Positions 19,395 to 27,237 are shown, numbered from the stretch's first letter. The stretch: 64,000 nucleotides of DNA from Rarobacter faecitabidus (GCF_006716265.1 NZ_VFOS01000002.1:203815-267814), one strand, 5' to 3'. The notes: generated by a model not told the origin, from the letters alone. Numbers and translations: made by a program.

Positions 19395-19631
19395 ATGAAA
19401 AACATCACCGTCACCGTTCCTGACGATGTCTATCGCGCCGCCCGCATCGCCGCCGCTGAACGCGATCGTTCCGTCAGTGCGCTCGTCACGGACTACCTTG
19501 TTGAGTTAGCCCAACGCCATTCCGAATTCAGTCGCAGACTCGACCTGCAGCACAAGGTGCAGGCGCAGATAGTCGAATTCAGCGCACAGCGCCTGACCCG
19601 CGATGAAATCCACGACCGTGCGGTTCGTTGA
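19395..19631 (+). CDS. vapB: VapB-type ribbon-helix-helix antitoxin
   Basis: 78-aa antitoxin. The N-terminal strand and two helices, KNITVTVPDDVYRAARIAAA followed by RSVSALVTDYLVELA, are a classic RHH DNA-binding fold. The remaining ~35 residues are the toxin-wrapping tail. The ATG follows GGAGG at a good distance, which decides this start over longer forms of the frame. The gene overlaps the toxin gene by 29 bases. The pair opens an accessory stretch that continues to ~27.2 kb. Confidence 0.85.
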   Translation: MKNITVTVPDDVYRAARIAAAERDRSVSALVTDYLVELAQRHSEFSRRLDLQHKVQAQIVEFSAQRLTRDEIHDRAVR

Positions 19632-20037
19632 TACAAACATCCTGCTCTACGCGATCGCTACCGCGCCCCAAGAGCAGGCGAAGGCTGGGGTTGCTCGCGA
19701 TCTCCTTGAGGCCCGCGACCTCGTGCTTTCGACGCAAGTGCTTCAGGAATTCGTCGTACAAGCCACTCGCGCCAGCCGTCCAGACCGGCTCACCCTGGAC
19801 CAGGCCGCCGATCTCGTCGAAGGATTCGCCCGCTTCACGGTGGTGGACGTGACACTTGAGGTCGTGCGAACGGCGCTTGCCGTTCAGGATCGCTACGGCA
19901 TCTCCTATTGGGATGCCGCGATCATCGCCGCAGCACGCGCTGGGCGATGCGGCACGCTTCTTTCAGAAGACCTTTCTCACGGCCAGGACTATGGCGGGGT
20001 GCAGGTGGTCAATCCGTTCGCGGGCGCGGAGACTTAA
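19603..20037 (+). CDS. vapC: VapC-type PIN domain toxin
   Basis: 144-aa PIN-domain ribonuclease. Conserved acidic residues are in FVDTNILLYAI (first Asp), STQVLQEFVV (Glu), YWDAAIIAAARAGRC (Asp) and LLSEDLSHGQ (last acidic pair), so the metal site appears complete. The start at 19603 lies inside vapB; a GTG at 19618 is a second option and neither has its own ribosome site, so translational coupling is likely. Such toxins cleave tRNA or rRNA when the antitoxin is degraded. Confidence 0.88.
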   Translation: MKSTTVRFVDTNILLYAIATAPQEQAKAGVARDLLEARDLVLSTQVLQEFVVQATRASRPDRLTLDQAADLVEGFARFTVVDVTLEVVRTALAVQDRYGISYWDAAIIAAARAGRCGTLLSEDLSHGQDYGGVQVVNPFAGAET

Positions 20038-20130
20038 CAGCTGCGGAGTCGGTGCGTTCGAGCAATCGCCGTGCGGTTCCGCATCTGCCCCTAGATATCC
20101 GAAAAGTGGAGTTCGTCATATTGACGCGGC

Positions 20131-20154
20131 GAACTACTTCCGCGAAAGTAGTTC
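20131..20154. promoter_or_regulatory. Perfect palindromic operator abutting the padR start
   Basis: GAACTACTT (20131-20139) and AAGTAGTTC (20146-20154) form a perfect 9-bp inverted repeat around CCGCGA. The right arm ends one base before the GTG start of the PadR gene, and a possible -10 element, CATATT, is at 20117-20122. This is where an autoregulating PadR repressor would bind, blocking transcription of itself and the efflux pump. Confidence 0.7.
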
Positions 20155-20155
20155 G

Positions 20156-20725
20156 GTGTCATCGATCCGCTTCTACATCCTGTCGGCCCTGGACCGGCAA
20201 GGGCCCATGCATGGCCACGCCCTCGTCGCCCTGGCCGAGCAGGAGCACGTTCACGAGTGGACGGACATCTCCGTCGGCGGTCTCTACGGTGCCGCCCGGC
20301 GCCTCGCCGCAGATGGACTGATCGAGCAACTGCGCACGGAAAAGCACGGAAACTACCCGGAGCGGCAGATCTTCGCGATCACGGACACCGGCCGCAAATC
20401 CCTGCGCATAATGCGCCACAAGGCACTGACAGAACTGTCCTGGCGCCACGATCCGGTGGACCTCGCCCTCTGGAGCCTCGATCCGGACAGGCTCGACGAA
20501 CTCGAAGACGTCGTCCGCGACCGGCGCGACCAGATCGCCACGATCCTCGAAGACCAGCGCGCGCACCGCATCAGCATCCGGAAATACCTGTCCGAGGCCG
20601 AATGGCTCGGCACGCGCCACGGCATCCACCGACTCGAAGCCGAACTCGCCTGGCACGACGAACTGCTGGCAGCGATACCCGAAATCATCCGCGATGAGCG
20701 GACCCGAACGAAAGCACAGCCATGA
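20156..20725 (+). CDS. PadR family transcriptional regulator
   Basis: 189-aa regulator. The winged helix is SIRFYILSALDRQGPMHGHA, then TDISVGGLYGAARRLAADG and the wing around NYPERQIFAITDTGRKSL. The C-terminal half is the helical Vir_act_alpha_C-like dimerisation region. The GTG at 20156 is the first in-frame start giving the usual PadR N-terminus; the longer frame runs back into vapC. A perfect palindrome touches the start. The stop overlaps the DHA2 pump gene by four bases (ATGA), indicating a ligand-responsive regulator of that exporter. Confidence 0.92.
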   Translation: MSSIRFYILSALDRQGPMHGHALVALAEQEHVHEWTDISVGGLYGAARRLAADGLIEQLRTEKHGNYPERQIFAITDTGRKSLRIMRHKALTELSWRHDPVDLALWSLDPDRLDELEDVVRDRRDQIATILEDQRAHRISIRKYLSEAEWLGTRHGIHRLEAELAWHDELLAAIPEIIRDERTRTKAQP

Positions 20726-22194
20726 CCTCCCCCATTCTTCCCTCGCTCGTCAGCACCCGTAGACGAGCGCTCGCACTCGCCGTGCTCATCCTCGGTGTTG
20801 GCATGGGAATGCTCGACACGACCATCGTCAACGTCGCTCTGCCCACTATCAGCACGAGCATCGGCGCCACCGAGGCCACCCTCTCGTGGATCATCTCCGG
20901 ATACGCCCTCGCCTACGGCTTGATTCTCATTCCGGCCGGACGTATCGGCGACCGCGTGGGCCACAAATGGGTGTTCATCGTCGGCCTTACGGGCTTCACA
21001 CTCGCTAGCCTCGCCTGCGGACTCGCGGACTCGGGCAACGCCCTGGTCATCGGGCGCGTTGCGCAAGGACTCTTCGGCGGACTGTTCTTCCCTGCGGTGA
21101 CCGCACTGATCCAGCTCATGTACTCGGGCCGCGAGCGCGGCAAGGCATTCGCGGCGATGGGCGCGGCCATCGGCGTCTCCACGGCACTCGGCCCGATCGT
21201 GGGTGGCGTGCTGATCGAGTGGCTCGGCGACGCCGACGGCTGGCGCTCGATCTTCTTCGTCAACCTGCCCTTCGGCATCATCGCTGTCATCGCGGCGATT
21301 CTAGTCCTGCCGGGCGGCGCCGAGGCCGCCAAGGAGCGTGGCGTCGACTGGTTCGGATTCGTCCTGCTGGCCGGTGCCCTGGTCGCGATCCTGGTTCCGC
21401 TCATCGAGGGCCAGGAGAAGGACTGGCCGCTGTGGACCTGGCTATCGCTCATCGGCGGCGCTCTGCTGGTTGTGCTGTTCGCCGTGTGGGAACTGGGCGT
21501 GGTCCGCCGGGGCAGGACATCGCCCCTCGTGCCCCCGCACCTGTTCAGCCACCCGGCGTTCACGGGCGGTGTGGTGCTCGCCCTCGTCTACTTCGCCGCG
21601 TTCACCAGCATCTTCTTCACGATCTCGATCCTCTGGCAGTCCGGGCTGGGACACTCCGCGCTGGAGTCCGGCTTCGTGGCGATCCCCTTCGCCATCGGAT
21701 CGATCCTTGGCGCGTCGCAGAGCGACCGCATCGCCCATCGGTTCGGTCGCGGAGCGCTGGTCATGGGCACCGCCATGGTGGCGCTCGGCCTGGCCGCGGT
21801 GTGGCTCGTGCTCGTCCTGGTCCCGGCCGCCGATCTGAATCACTGGCAGTTGCTGGCGCCGCTCGCCGTGGCGGGCATCGGTTCCGGGCTGTTCATCGCG
21901 CCGAACGCGCAGTTCATCGTGGCAACCGTCGATCGCACCGAGGCGGGGGCGGCCTCGGGCGTCATCGGAACGATGCAGCGCATCGGTTCCGCCATCGGCA
22001 TCGCCGTCATCGGGTCGGTGTTCTTCGGGACGCTGAAGATCTCCGGGGCGGCCGACGTGGCTCGCGGTTTCGTGGATTCGGCGGCCCACGCCATGGCCGT
22101 CTCGGCGATCCTGGCAGTGGTCGCGTTCGCCCTCGTCTTTGTCCTGCCGAAGCGCGTGGACCACGGGGCGCCCGCGGTGGTCGGCGCCGAGTAG
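20722..22194 (+). CDS. DHA2 family MFS drug exporter (EmrB/QacA type)
   Basis: 490-aa proton-driven exporter with 14 predicted transmembrane segments. DHA2 features are GMLDTTIVNVALPTI in TM1, SWIISGYALAYGLILIPAGR with the motif-A region GRIGDRVGHKW, and the motif-C-like GAAIGVSTALGPIVGGVLIE. Translation is coupled to the PadR gene. Substrates are likely lipophilic drugs or a metabolite sensed by PadR. A strong hairpin at 22204-22237 ends the transcript. Confidence 0.94.
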   Translation: MTSPILPSLVSTRRRALALAVLILGVGMGMLDTTIVNVALPTISTSIGATEATLSWIISGYALAYGLILIPAGRIGDRVGHKWVFIVGLTGFTLASLACGLADSGNALVIGRVAQGLFGGLFFPAVTALIQLMYSGRERGKAFAAMGAAIGVSTALGPIVGGVLIEWLGDADGWRSIFFVNLPFGIIAVIAAILVLPGGAEAAKERGVDWFGFVLLAGALVAILVPLIEGQEKDWPLWTWLSLIGGALLVVLFAVWELGVVRRGRTSPLVPPHLFSHPAFTGGVVLALVYFAAFTSIFFTISILWQSGLGHSALESGFVAIPFAIGSILGASQSDRIAHRFGRGALVMGTAMVALGLAAVWLVLVLVPAADLNHWQLLAPLAVAGIGSGLFIAPNAQFIVATVDRTEAGAASGVIGTMQRIGSAIGIAVIGSVFFGTLKISGAADVARGFVDSAAHAMAVSAILAVVAFALVFVLPKRVDHGAPAVVGAE

Positions 22195-22203
22195 CGCTTG
22201 GGC

Positions 22204-22237
22204 GGAGGGCTCGTCCGGCATTGTGGACGAGCCCTCC
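22204..22237. terminator. Intrinsic terminator after the DHA2 exporter gene
   Basis: A perfect 13-bp stem (22204-22216 with 22225-22237) encloses an 8-base loop, 9 bases after the exporter stop. It can serve both convergent genes. The T-tracts are poor. A second 7-bp hairpin (GACCCGC 22298-22304 with GCGGGTC 22315-22321) lies between it and the glycosyltransferase stop. Nothing else is evident in 22195-22377. Confidence 0.75.
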
Positions 22238-22377
22238 GTCGCGCGCAGTCGGGTCGCGATCGGGAATTCTCCCTGTTGCGTGGTTTGCCTGGAAACTGAC
22301 CCGCATACGGCAGAGCGGGTCGCCGCCAGACGTATGTCGCCCCTAGCGGCGAAATGTGGCCTGAGCCAACCCGCTCG

Positions 22378-23703
22378 TCAGAGCGCTCGTCCCCTCACGA
22401 TCTCGCGAAGGATGCCATCGATGCCGGCGGCACCGGGCGCCTCGGCGATGGACGCGCCGATCCGGCTCGCACTGACCGCGAAGTGGCGTTCGCTCAGCAG
22501 GCGATCAACGGCCGACGCGATCTGCTTCGGGTCCAGGCTGCCGCGCCGCGGCTTGAGGCGCAGGCCGGCACCGCTCCACTGGACGCGGGCCGCCACCTCC
22601 GCCTTGTCCTCAGTGTTCCCGGTGGCGAGGACCGGGACGCCGTGACGCAGGGCGAAATGCACCCCGCCGTATCCGCCGTTGGTAACGAAGGCCGATAGGC
22701 GCGGGACGAGTAGGTCGTAGGGAAGATAGGAGGCGAGGCGCGCGTTGTCGGGCAAGTCGATCTCCGGAAGCTCCCGGCCACCGGTCGTGGCGACGACGAG
22801 AACGTCTCGGTCCGCGAGTGCGCGAATCGTGGGGATCACGAGCTCGGTTAGATCTGCGTTGGCCACCGTGCCCTGCGTTACGTGGACGATCGGCCGTCCG
22901 CCGTCGAGGTCTGCCCACCACTGCGGCAGTTCCATGTCAGGTGCCGATTTCGACACCGGTCCGACGAAATGCACCGGCACCTTGGCGTCGCTGCGCGGGT
23001 ATTCGAACTCGGAAACCGACAGTTGCACTATTGCGTCGGCAGTTGCGGGGTAGTTCATGGCGAAGGTGGCCAGCGGGTGTCCCGTGGTGGCGCGCGCCAG
23101 GTCATCGGCGGTGCGGTGCAGGGCGCGGAAGATCATGCGCTCGGACGTCCACTGCAGGAAGGCGTTGCGCAGGCGGCCGATCGCGCCCGGCACAGGTGGT
23201 AGGCCCAGGGCGAAGGGCGCGGTGTCACGGCTGGTCAGGGATAGGGGGACGATGCCCAGGTTGACGACTGGCGGGCGTTCGGACGCGGGACGGCAGAGCA
23301 TGAGCATCGCCCCGAGGAACATGGTTTCGGTCAGAACGATGTCGGCGGGCTCGTCCCCCAGCAGCGCGTCAACCGCGCGCAGCTGGCTCTCGGCGGGGGC
23401 CAGGAAGATATGGCGCAGATCCCACTTGGCGGCGGCCACGCCGCGGCGTCCCACTCGGCCGGGGAATGCGGCATCGACATCGCTGTCGTCGTAGTCCGCG
23501 TCGACGGGGAGCCCAACCCAGCGCGCGCCCGTGGCCTCGACCGCCTCCCGGTAGCGGGTACCGGTGAGGAAGCGCACGTCGTTTCCCGCTTCGACCAACG
23601 CGCTGGCGACCACGAGGAGCGGCGAGATGTGCCCGTGCACGGGCGTGCTGCACAGGAGAATCGATAGGTTCCCGTCCGGGGATGACTGGTATATTGGATG
23701 CAT
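22378..23703 (-). CDS. Macrolide/UGT-type glycosyltransferase (GT1 family)
   Basis: 441-aa cytoplasmic GT-B enzyme. The acceptor half opens LLCSTPVHGHISPLLVVASA with the catalytic-type His; the donor half has VHVTQGTVAN, YLPYDLLVPRLSAFVTNGGY and GGVHFALRHGVPVLATGN, matching the UGT signature that binds a UDP- or TDP-sugar. Such enzymes inactivate macrolides or decorate lipids and polyketides. I place the start at the ATG at 23703; the longer frame to 23751 overlaps the divergent TetR gene. No clear ribosome site precedes it. Divergence from a TetR regulator suggests induction by the substrate. Confidence 0.85.
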   Translation of the reverse strand: MHPIYQSSPDGNLSILLCSTPVHGHISPLLVVASALVEAGNDVRFLTGTRYREAVEATGARWVGLPVDADYDDSDVDAAFPGRVGRRGVAAAKWDLRHIFLAPAESQLRAVDALLGDEPADIVLTETMFLGAMLMLCRPASERPPVVNLGIVPLSLTSRDTAPFALGLPPVPGAIGRLRNAFLQWTSERMIFRALHRTADDLARATTGHPLATFAMNYPATADAIVQLSVSEFEYPRSDAKVPVHFVGPVSKSAPDMELPQWWADLDGGRPIVHVTQGTVANADLTELVIPTIRALADRDVLVVATTGGRELPEIDLPDNARLASYLPYDLLVPRLSAFVTNGGYGGVHFALRHGVPVLATGNTEDKAEVAARVQWSGAGLRLKPRRGSLDPKQIASAVDRLLSERHFAVSASRIGASIAEAPGAAGIDGILREIVRGRAL

Positions 23704-23710
23704 TCGAGAA

Positions 23711-23721
23711 GTATTCAATAC
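23711..23721. promoter_or_regulatory. Palindrome in the glycosyltransferase / TetR divergent gap
   Basis: GTATTCAATAC is a perfect 11-bp odd palindrome in the 34-bp gap between the two divergent starts. A related half-site, TATATTGGAT, lies at 23690-23699. It is placed to control both genes and is a candidate operator for the TetR-type protein. Confidence 0.5.
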
Positions 23722-23737
23722 CCGCACAGGAAAGTCA

Positions 23738-24361
23738 ATGACTCCGTACATCTCACCGCTGCGCGAAGCGCAGGCCGCCCAGACCCGGCGGCGGGTTCTC
23801 GACGCCGCCGTCGCCGTCTTCAGCGAGAAGGGCTACTCCGGCGCGTCGCTCGCGCTGATCGCCAAGCGGGCAGATGTATCCGTCGAGACAGTCAAGCAGC
23901 ACGGCCCGAAGGCGCCGCTGCTGATCGCGGCCTTCGGTCACGCCTTCACGCGCGCCGTCGATGACACCCCGCTGCATCAGCGCAGCGACCTGGAGAATCT
24001 GCGCAGCCTGCCCGATGATGAGTTCCTGCCAGGCTGGATGGCATTCGTCGCCGAGGGGTACGAGCGGTCGGCCAGGCTGTGGCCGCGAGTGCTCGAGGCA
24101 GCCGCCGTTGACCCCGCGGTCGGAACGCGTCTCGCGTCGCTGCAGGCCAACCGGCGCTCCGACATGGAGTCGGTCATCGCGCACCTGCGCGATCGCGGCT
24201 TGTGCCGCAGTTCGCGGGACGACGGGGAACTCGCGTCGGTGATCTCGTTCCTCATCTCGCCGGAGAGTTACACTCAGCTCGTGGACGAGGGCGGCATGAG
24301 CCAGGACACCTACCGCGACTGGATCGTGCACGCCATTGAGCGGCTGATCCTCACGGACTGA
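23738..24361 (+). CDS. TetR family transcriptional regulator
   Basis: 207-aa repressor-type protein. The N-terminal helix-turn-helix reads TRRRVLDAAVAVFSEKGYSG, then SLALIAKRADVSVETVKQH, with the usual FxxxGY landmark. The C-terminal ~140 residues are a helical ligand-binding domain. The ATG at 23738 follows AGGAAAG, which decides the start. It is divergent from the glycosyltransferase gene with a palindrome between them, so it probably represses that gene and itself. Confidence 0.9.
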   Translation: MTPYISPLREAQAAQTRRRVLDAAVAVFSEKGYSGASLALIAKRADVSVETVKQHGPKAPLLIAAFGHAFTRAVDDTPLHQRSDLENLRSLPDDEFLPGWMAFVAEGYERSARLWPRVLEAAAVDPAVGTRLASLQANRRSDMESVIAHLRDRGLCRSSRDDGELASVISFLISPESYTQLVDEGGMSQDTYRDWIVHAIERLILTD

Positions 24362-24419
24362 GGGTGCCTACGGTCGCGTAGCCGCGGATATCTGGCGCCG
24401 TTGCACCCCATGACGCTTT

Positions 24420-24440
24420 CCTATATGGGCATATGATAGG
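24420..24440. promoter_or_regulatory. Inverted repeat upstream of the ArsR gene, putative operator
   Basis: CCTAT and ATAGG flank an inner ATATG-GG-CATAT, giving a 21-bp partly symmetrical AT-rich element three bases before the ArsR start codon. Position and symmetry fit an ArsR/SmtB-type operator for autoregulation. Confidence 0.5.
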
Positions 24441-24443
24441 TCT

Positions 24444-24794
24444 ATGCCACGCGCAGCAACAGCCTCGGACGTCTTCAATGCGATTGCCGAGCCCCAACGT
24501 CGAGACATCCTGACGCTCCTGCGAACGGGCGAGCGCCCCGCCACCGACGTGGCGCGGGCCCTCGGCTTAACGCAGCCGGGCACCTCCAAGCACCTGCGGG
24601 TGCTGCGCGAGGTTGGCCTCGTTCAGGATCGCAGGGCGGGCAAGCAGCGCATCTACCGGCTCGACGCGCGCGGCCTCCGAGTCATCCACGAATGGACCGG
24701 GGGCTTCGAGCGGTTCTGGAGCGAAAGTTTCGACCGGCTGGAGTCGTACGTACAGGACATGAAACACACCAGCGAAGGAGCATCCCATGAGTGA
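24444..24794 (+). CDS. ArsR family helix-turn-helix regulator
   Basis: 116-aa winged-helix regulator. The DNA-binding part is FNAIAEPQRRDILTLLRTGE, then LGLTQPGTSKHLRVLREVGL and the wing QDRRAGKQRIYRLD. No Cys pair for metal sensing is present, so this is the ArsR subgroup that partners SRPBCC/AHSA1 proteins rather than a metal sensor. The last eight bases overlap the SRPBCC gene. Confidence 0.92.
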   Translation: MPRAATASDVFNAIAEPQRRDILTLLRTGERPATDVARALGLTQPGTSKHLRVLREVGLVQDRRAGKQRIYRLDARGLRVIHEWTGGFERFWSESFDRLESYVQDMKHTSEGASHE

Positions 24795-25284
24795 GACAGT
24801 GCCCGAGACCTCGTCCATCGCCGACCGCGAGATCGTCATCTCGCGGATCATCGATGCCCCGCGAGAACTCGTGTATGAAGCATTCACCGAGGTGCGCCAT
24901 CTGTCGCAGTGGTGGGGGCCCGAGGGTTTCACCACCACGACGCGATCCTTCCAGTTCGCGGTCGGAGGCGAATGGGTGTTCCAGATGCACGGGCCCGATG
25001 GCACGGACTATCCCGAATGGATCTACTGGACCGAAGTCGTTCCTGCGGAGCGGATCGCGATGCTGCACGGTGAGTACCGCGGCGATCCGAACGCGTTCGA
25101 ATCTGTCCTCACGTTCGAGGCCCTCGGCGGGGCGACGCGAGTCGAGATGCGCACCCTATTCCCCACCAAAGAGCAGCGGGACGAGGCGGTGGAGAAGTAT
25201 CACGCCGTCGAGGGCGGCCAGCAGACGCTCGGCAACCTTGACGCCTACATCACCGACGGGGTTCGGAAGTCAGCCGATAACTGA
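24787..25284 (+). CDS. SRPBCC / AHSA1-like domain protein
   Basis: 165-aa START-like hydrophobic-cavity protein. Family marks are IVISRIIDAPRELVYEAFTE, WWGPEGFTTTT, GGEWVFQMHGPDGTDYPEWI and the C-terminal helix VEGGQQTLGNLDAYI. Members bind small hydrophobic ligands or help detoxification; the specific ligand is unknown. The start has GAAGGAG upstream and overlaps ArsR, so the pair is co-translated. ArsR plus AHSA1 pairs are widespread in soil actinobacteria. Confidence 0.9.
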   Translation: MSETVPETSSIADREIVISRIIDAPRELVYEAFTEVRHLSQWWGPEGFTTTTRSFQFAVGGEWVFQMHGPDGTDYPEWIYWTEVVPAERIAMLHGEYRGDPNAFESVLTFEALGGATRVEMRTLFPTKEQRDEAVEKYHAVEGGQQTLGNLDAYITDGVRKSADN

Positions 25285-25358
25285 CCCTGCGGGTGCCTGA
25301 TCCTGCAGGTGTCCATCGGCGAACGGTTCGATGGTCCATGCCCGGCAGACGCACCAGT

Positions 25359-25928
25359 TCAAACCGAGATGCGCCTAGGCCGGTATCGCATAGCGATAGC
25401 CCCGGAGTGAAACTCCTGGCGATCCACAAGTTCGAGCTGGATGCGCTCGCGCAGACCGGCGAGCAATGTCGGTCCGTGTCCGGCAAGAACCGGCTGCACG
25501 AGGAATTCGTACTCATCGATCAAGCCCAGGTCTGCCAACGCCAGAGGGAGCGTCACACCACCCACCCACAGGCTCTCGCCTGGTTCCTGCTTGAGCCGCT
25601 GAACTGCTTGCCCCAAGTCGCCTCGCACCAGCTCGGCATTCCAGTCGACTCCGCTCAGCGTGCTCGACACCACGTATTTCTTCGCCCCATCGATGGTCTC
25701 GGCGAACGGGATCTCCCACTCTTCCATCCAGTCGGGCCACTTGCCCGTGGCCGGTTGCCGCCAGGCCGACTCCATCATCTCGTAGGTGACCCGGCCCAAT
25801 AGCAGAGCGTCGGCTCGCGCCATCTCCTCGGTCCAGTAGCGCATCGACTCCTCATCCGGGGGAAGCCCCGCTTCGTGATGGCAGCAACCATCTAGCGTGA
25901 CGTTGATCGAGTATCGAAGTGATCTCAT
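25359..25928 (-). CDS. Dihydrofolate reductase-like protein (RibD C-terminal domain)
   Basis: 189-aa stand-alone RibD-C/DHFR-fold oxidoreductase. Typical parts are LRYSINVTLDGC, ADALLLGRVTYEMMESAW, KKYVVSSTL, the NADPH-binding-like LWVGGVTLPLAL and EYEFLVQPVLAGHGPTLL. I use the ATG at 25928, with GGGAGA upstream; the longer frame has no ribosome site. Members are common accessory genes of unknown substrate, usually annotated as dihydrofolate reductase family. It is convergent with the SRPBCC gene. Confidence 0.9.
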   Translation of the reverse strand: MRSLRYSINVTLDGCCHHEAGLPPDEESMRYWTEEMARADALLLGRVTYEMMESAWRQPATGKWPDWMEEWEIPFAETIDGAKKYVVSSTLSGVDWNAELVRGDLGQAVQRLKQEPGESLWVGGVTLPLALADLGLIDEYEFLVQPVLAGHGPTLLAGLRERIQLELVDRQEFHSGAIAMRYRPRRISV

Positions 25929-25964
25929 CTCGTCGTTCTCCCTTGATGCGCACCTCACGTTCAC

Positions 25965-26284
25965 CGAACCGTACTCTCCAGACTACGGCGGGCACCATTT
26001 CTCGTGGGTGCTCCCATGAAACGAGTCGGCGTCGTCGCGATGCAAGCAGTTAACGGAGGCTGAGCTCATCCCACTCTTCCGATGTCGCATGTTGGGTGGA
26101 GCCAGGACAGATTCCAATCACATGAGTTGAAACGCGTCGAACGGCTAGAAGCCGTATGGGGCAATCGGGCGGAGTGTCGGCGAATGGATCGCCATGCACG
26201 ATTCGGGGTTCGTCGCGGCGGTGACGTGTGCATGGGATGACAGTGCGGGAGAAACCGAGGTATGAGCAGTCCCACACACACCGG
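25965..26284. other. 320-base gap with no recognisable gene
   Basis: Between the RibD-C gene and the TA pair I find only short overlapping frames of mixed composition on the minus strand and no ribosome sites, repeats or RNA folds that I can defend. It may hold the RibD-C promoter and decayed DNA. Confidence 0.4.
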
Positions 26285-26524
26285 CTACGGAAGTAAATCG
26301 AGCATCTGCGACCGCGCTTTCATTGCATGGATCACGAGTTCGTTCCCGCTGTCGAAGACCAGCACGAGCGTTTCAAGAAGACGACCACGGGTATCGAACC
26401 CGAGCCGGAGCTGCCGAGCCGGGCTGTCCTCGTCCAGGTCTTCGATCCAGGTCGCCCACGTTGCAGCCTGGATCGCGTCTTCGGGGTCGATCCCATGCTT
26501 CAACGCCGAAGGATGAACTCTCAC
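26285..26524 (-). CDS. BrnT-like toxin of a type II toxin-antitoxin pair
   Basis: 79-aa protein with the compact features VHPSALKHGIDPEDAIQAA, ARQLRLGFDTRGRLLE and VLVFDSGNELVIHAMKARS. The KHG, R-x-x-x-G and C-terminal IHAMKAR elements recall the RelE-fold BrnT toxins, but the match is by eye. The GTG start overlaps the antitoxin stop by four bases. This order (antitoxin first, toxin second) differs from the classical brnT-brnA order. Confidence 0.65.
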   Translation of the reverse strand: MRVHPSALKHGIDPEDAIQAATWATWIEDLDEDSPARQLRLGFDTRGRLLETLVLVFDSGNELVIHAMKARSQMLDLLP

Positions 26525-26778
26525 GCTGAGGCCAGTGCCTCGCGGATCACCTCGGAGCGGGACTTGCCCTCACGTTCCGCGCGTGCGTCGAGTGCCGAAA
26601 TCTCATCTACTGTGAGACGCAGCGCAATGACCTGGGACGGTTCAGCGCCACGCCCAGGTCGCCCGCGACCTCGCTTCTTGAGTGCCGCGATGTCGTATCC
26701 GGTCTCAGCCTCCTTTGCCCAGGCTGCGATCTGCTCCTCGGTGACAGGGGTGCCGTTGATCGTTTCACGCTCACTCAT
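26521..26778 (-). CDS. Ribbon-helix-helix antitoxin partner
   Basis: 85-aa protein. It starts SERETINGTPVTEEQIAAWA, has a basic GRGRPGRG segment, and ends with an RHH-type region, IALRLTVDEISALDARAERE then KSRSEVIREALA. This is a known layout for antitoxins paired with BrnT-like toxins. The ATG at 26778 lacks a Shine-Dalgarno; TATAAC lies nine bases upstream, so the transcript may be leaderless. Confidence 0.75.
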   Translation of the reverse strand: MSERETINGTPVTEEQIAAWAKEAETGYDIAALKKRGRGRPGRGAEPSQVIALRLTVDEISALDARAEREGKSRSEVIREALASA

Positions 26779-26973
26779 GCCATTAATGTTATACGAAAAC
26801 ATGCATGGCAACCAGATCCGGACTGGTTCCGTGGTCGTAAGGTTCACAGCGACGAACGACGCTACGGCCTCACAACCTGACCGATCAGCCGGATGTGAAC
26901 CCCAGCGTCGTGACCGCTGGGGAAGCAGGAGCTTGACTTCGTTCCGCGAGCACTAAATAGTTCTTACTCAAAC

Positions 26974-27206
26974 TGTCCGGGTTCACCACGTGATCGGTCC
27001 CTGGTGAGTCGCCTCATAGGTCACATGCGGAAGGGATGTCGAAGCATCGAGTCATCGTCCTACGGACTATCTCCAACGAACTGACAATCACCGAAGCTAC
27101 CTTGGCACTATGGCGTGTCCCGCCAGCACCTGCACCGTCTCTTGGTTCGATACCGGGACGGGAGTCTCGATGCCCCTGCTCCGCGCCCGCTACCGGTACA
27201 ACAAAC
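26974..27206 (+). mobile_element. Remnant of an IS481-like insertion sequence
   Basis: The 5' part of a transposase gene (see the pseudogene entry) is preceded at 26974 by a TGT-starting stretch, TGTCCGGGTTCACCACGTGA, that looks like a left terminal repeat of this IS family. No catalytic region or right end is present; the similarity stops near 27206, just before a tRNA-operon terminator. The left boundary is inferred. Confidence 0.5.
27036..27206 (+). pseudogene. Truncated, frameshifted IS481-type transposase N-terminus
   Basis: The frame starting at the ATG at 27036 (after GGAAGGG) reads MSKHRVIVLRTISNELTITE and then ATLA. Near 27107-27111 the similarity jumps by one base into the next frame, which continues YGVSRQHLHRLLVRYRDGSL and then DAPAPRP. 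Together these are the N-terminal helix-turn-helix of IS481-family transposases. The DDE catalytic core is absent. The gene is therefore both frameshifted and deleted, and marks the edge of the accessory stretch beside tRNA-Ala. Confidence 0.7.
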
Positions 27207-27208
27207 AA

Positions 27209-27237
27209 CGCGAGCCCGGCCGATGGCCGGGCTCGCG
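27209..27237 (-). terminator. Terminator downstream of tRNA-Ala
   Basis: Perfect 13-bp GC stem (27209-27221 with 27225-27237) and a 3-base loop. On the minus strand it is followed by TTGTTTGTTGT, a good U-tract, 55 bases after the tRNA-Ala end. Confidence 0.88.

Noticed and set aside
26050..26281. Short minus-strand frames of 71-75 aa
   Set aside because: Two overlapping frames with mixed composition, no ribosome site and no family resemblance; left as unassigned gap.
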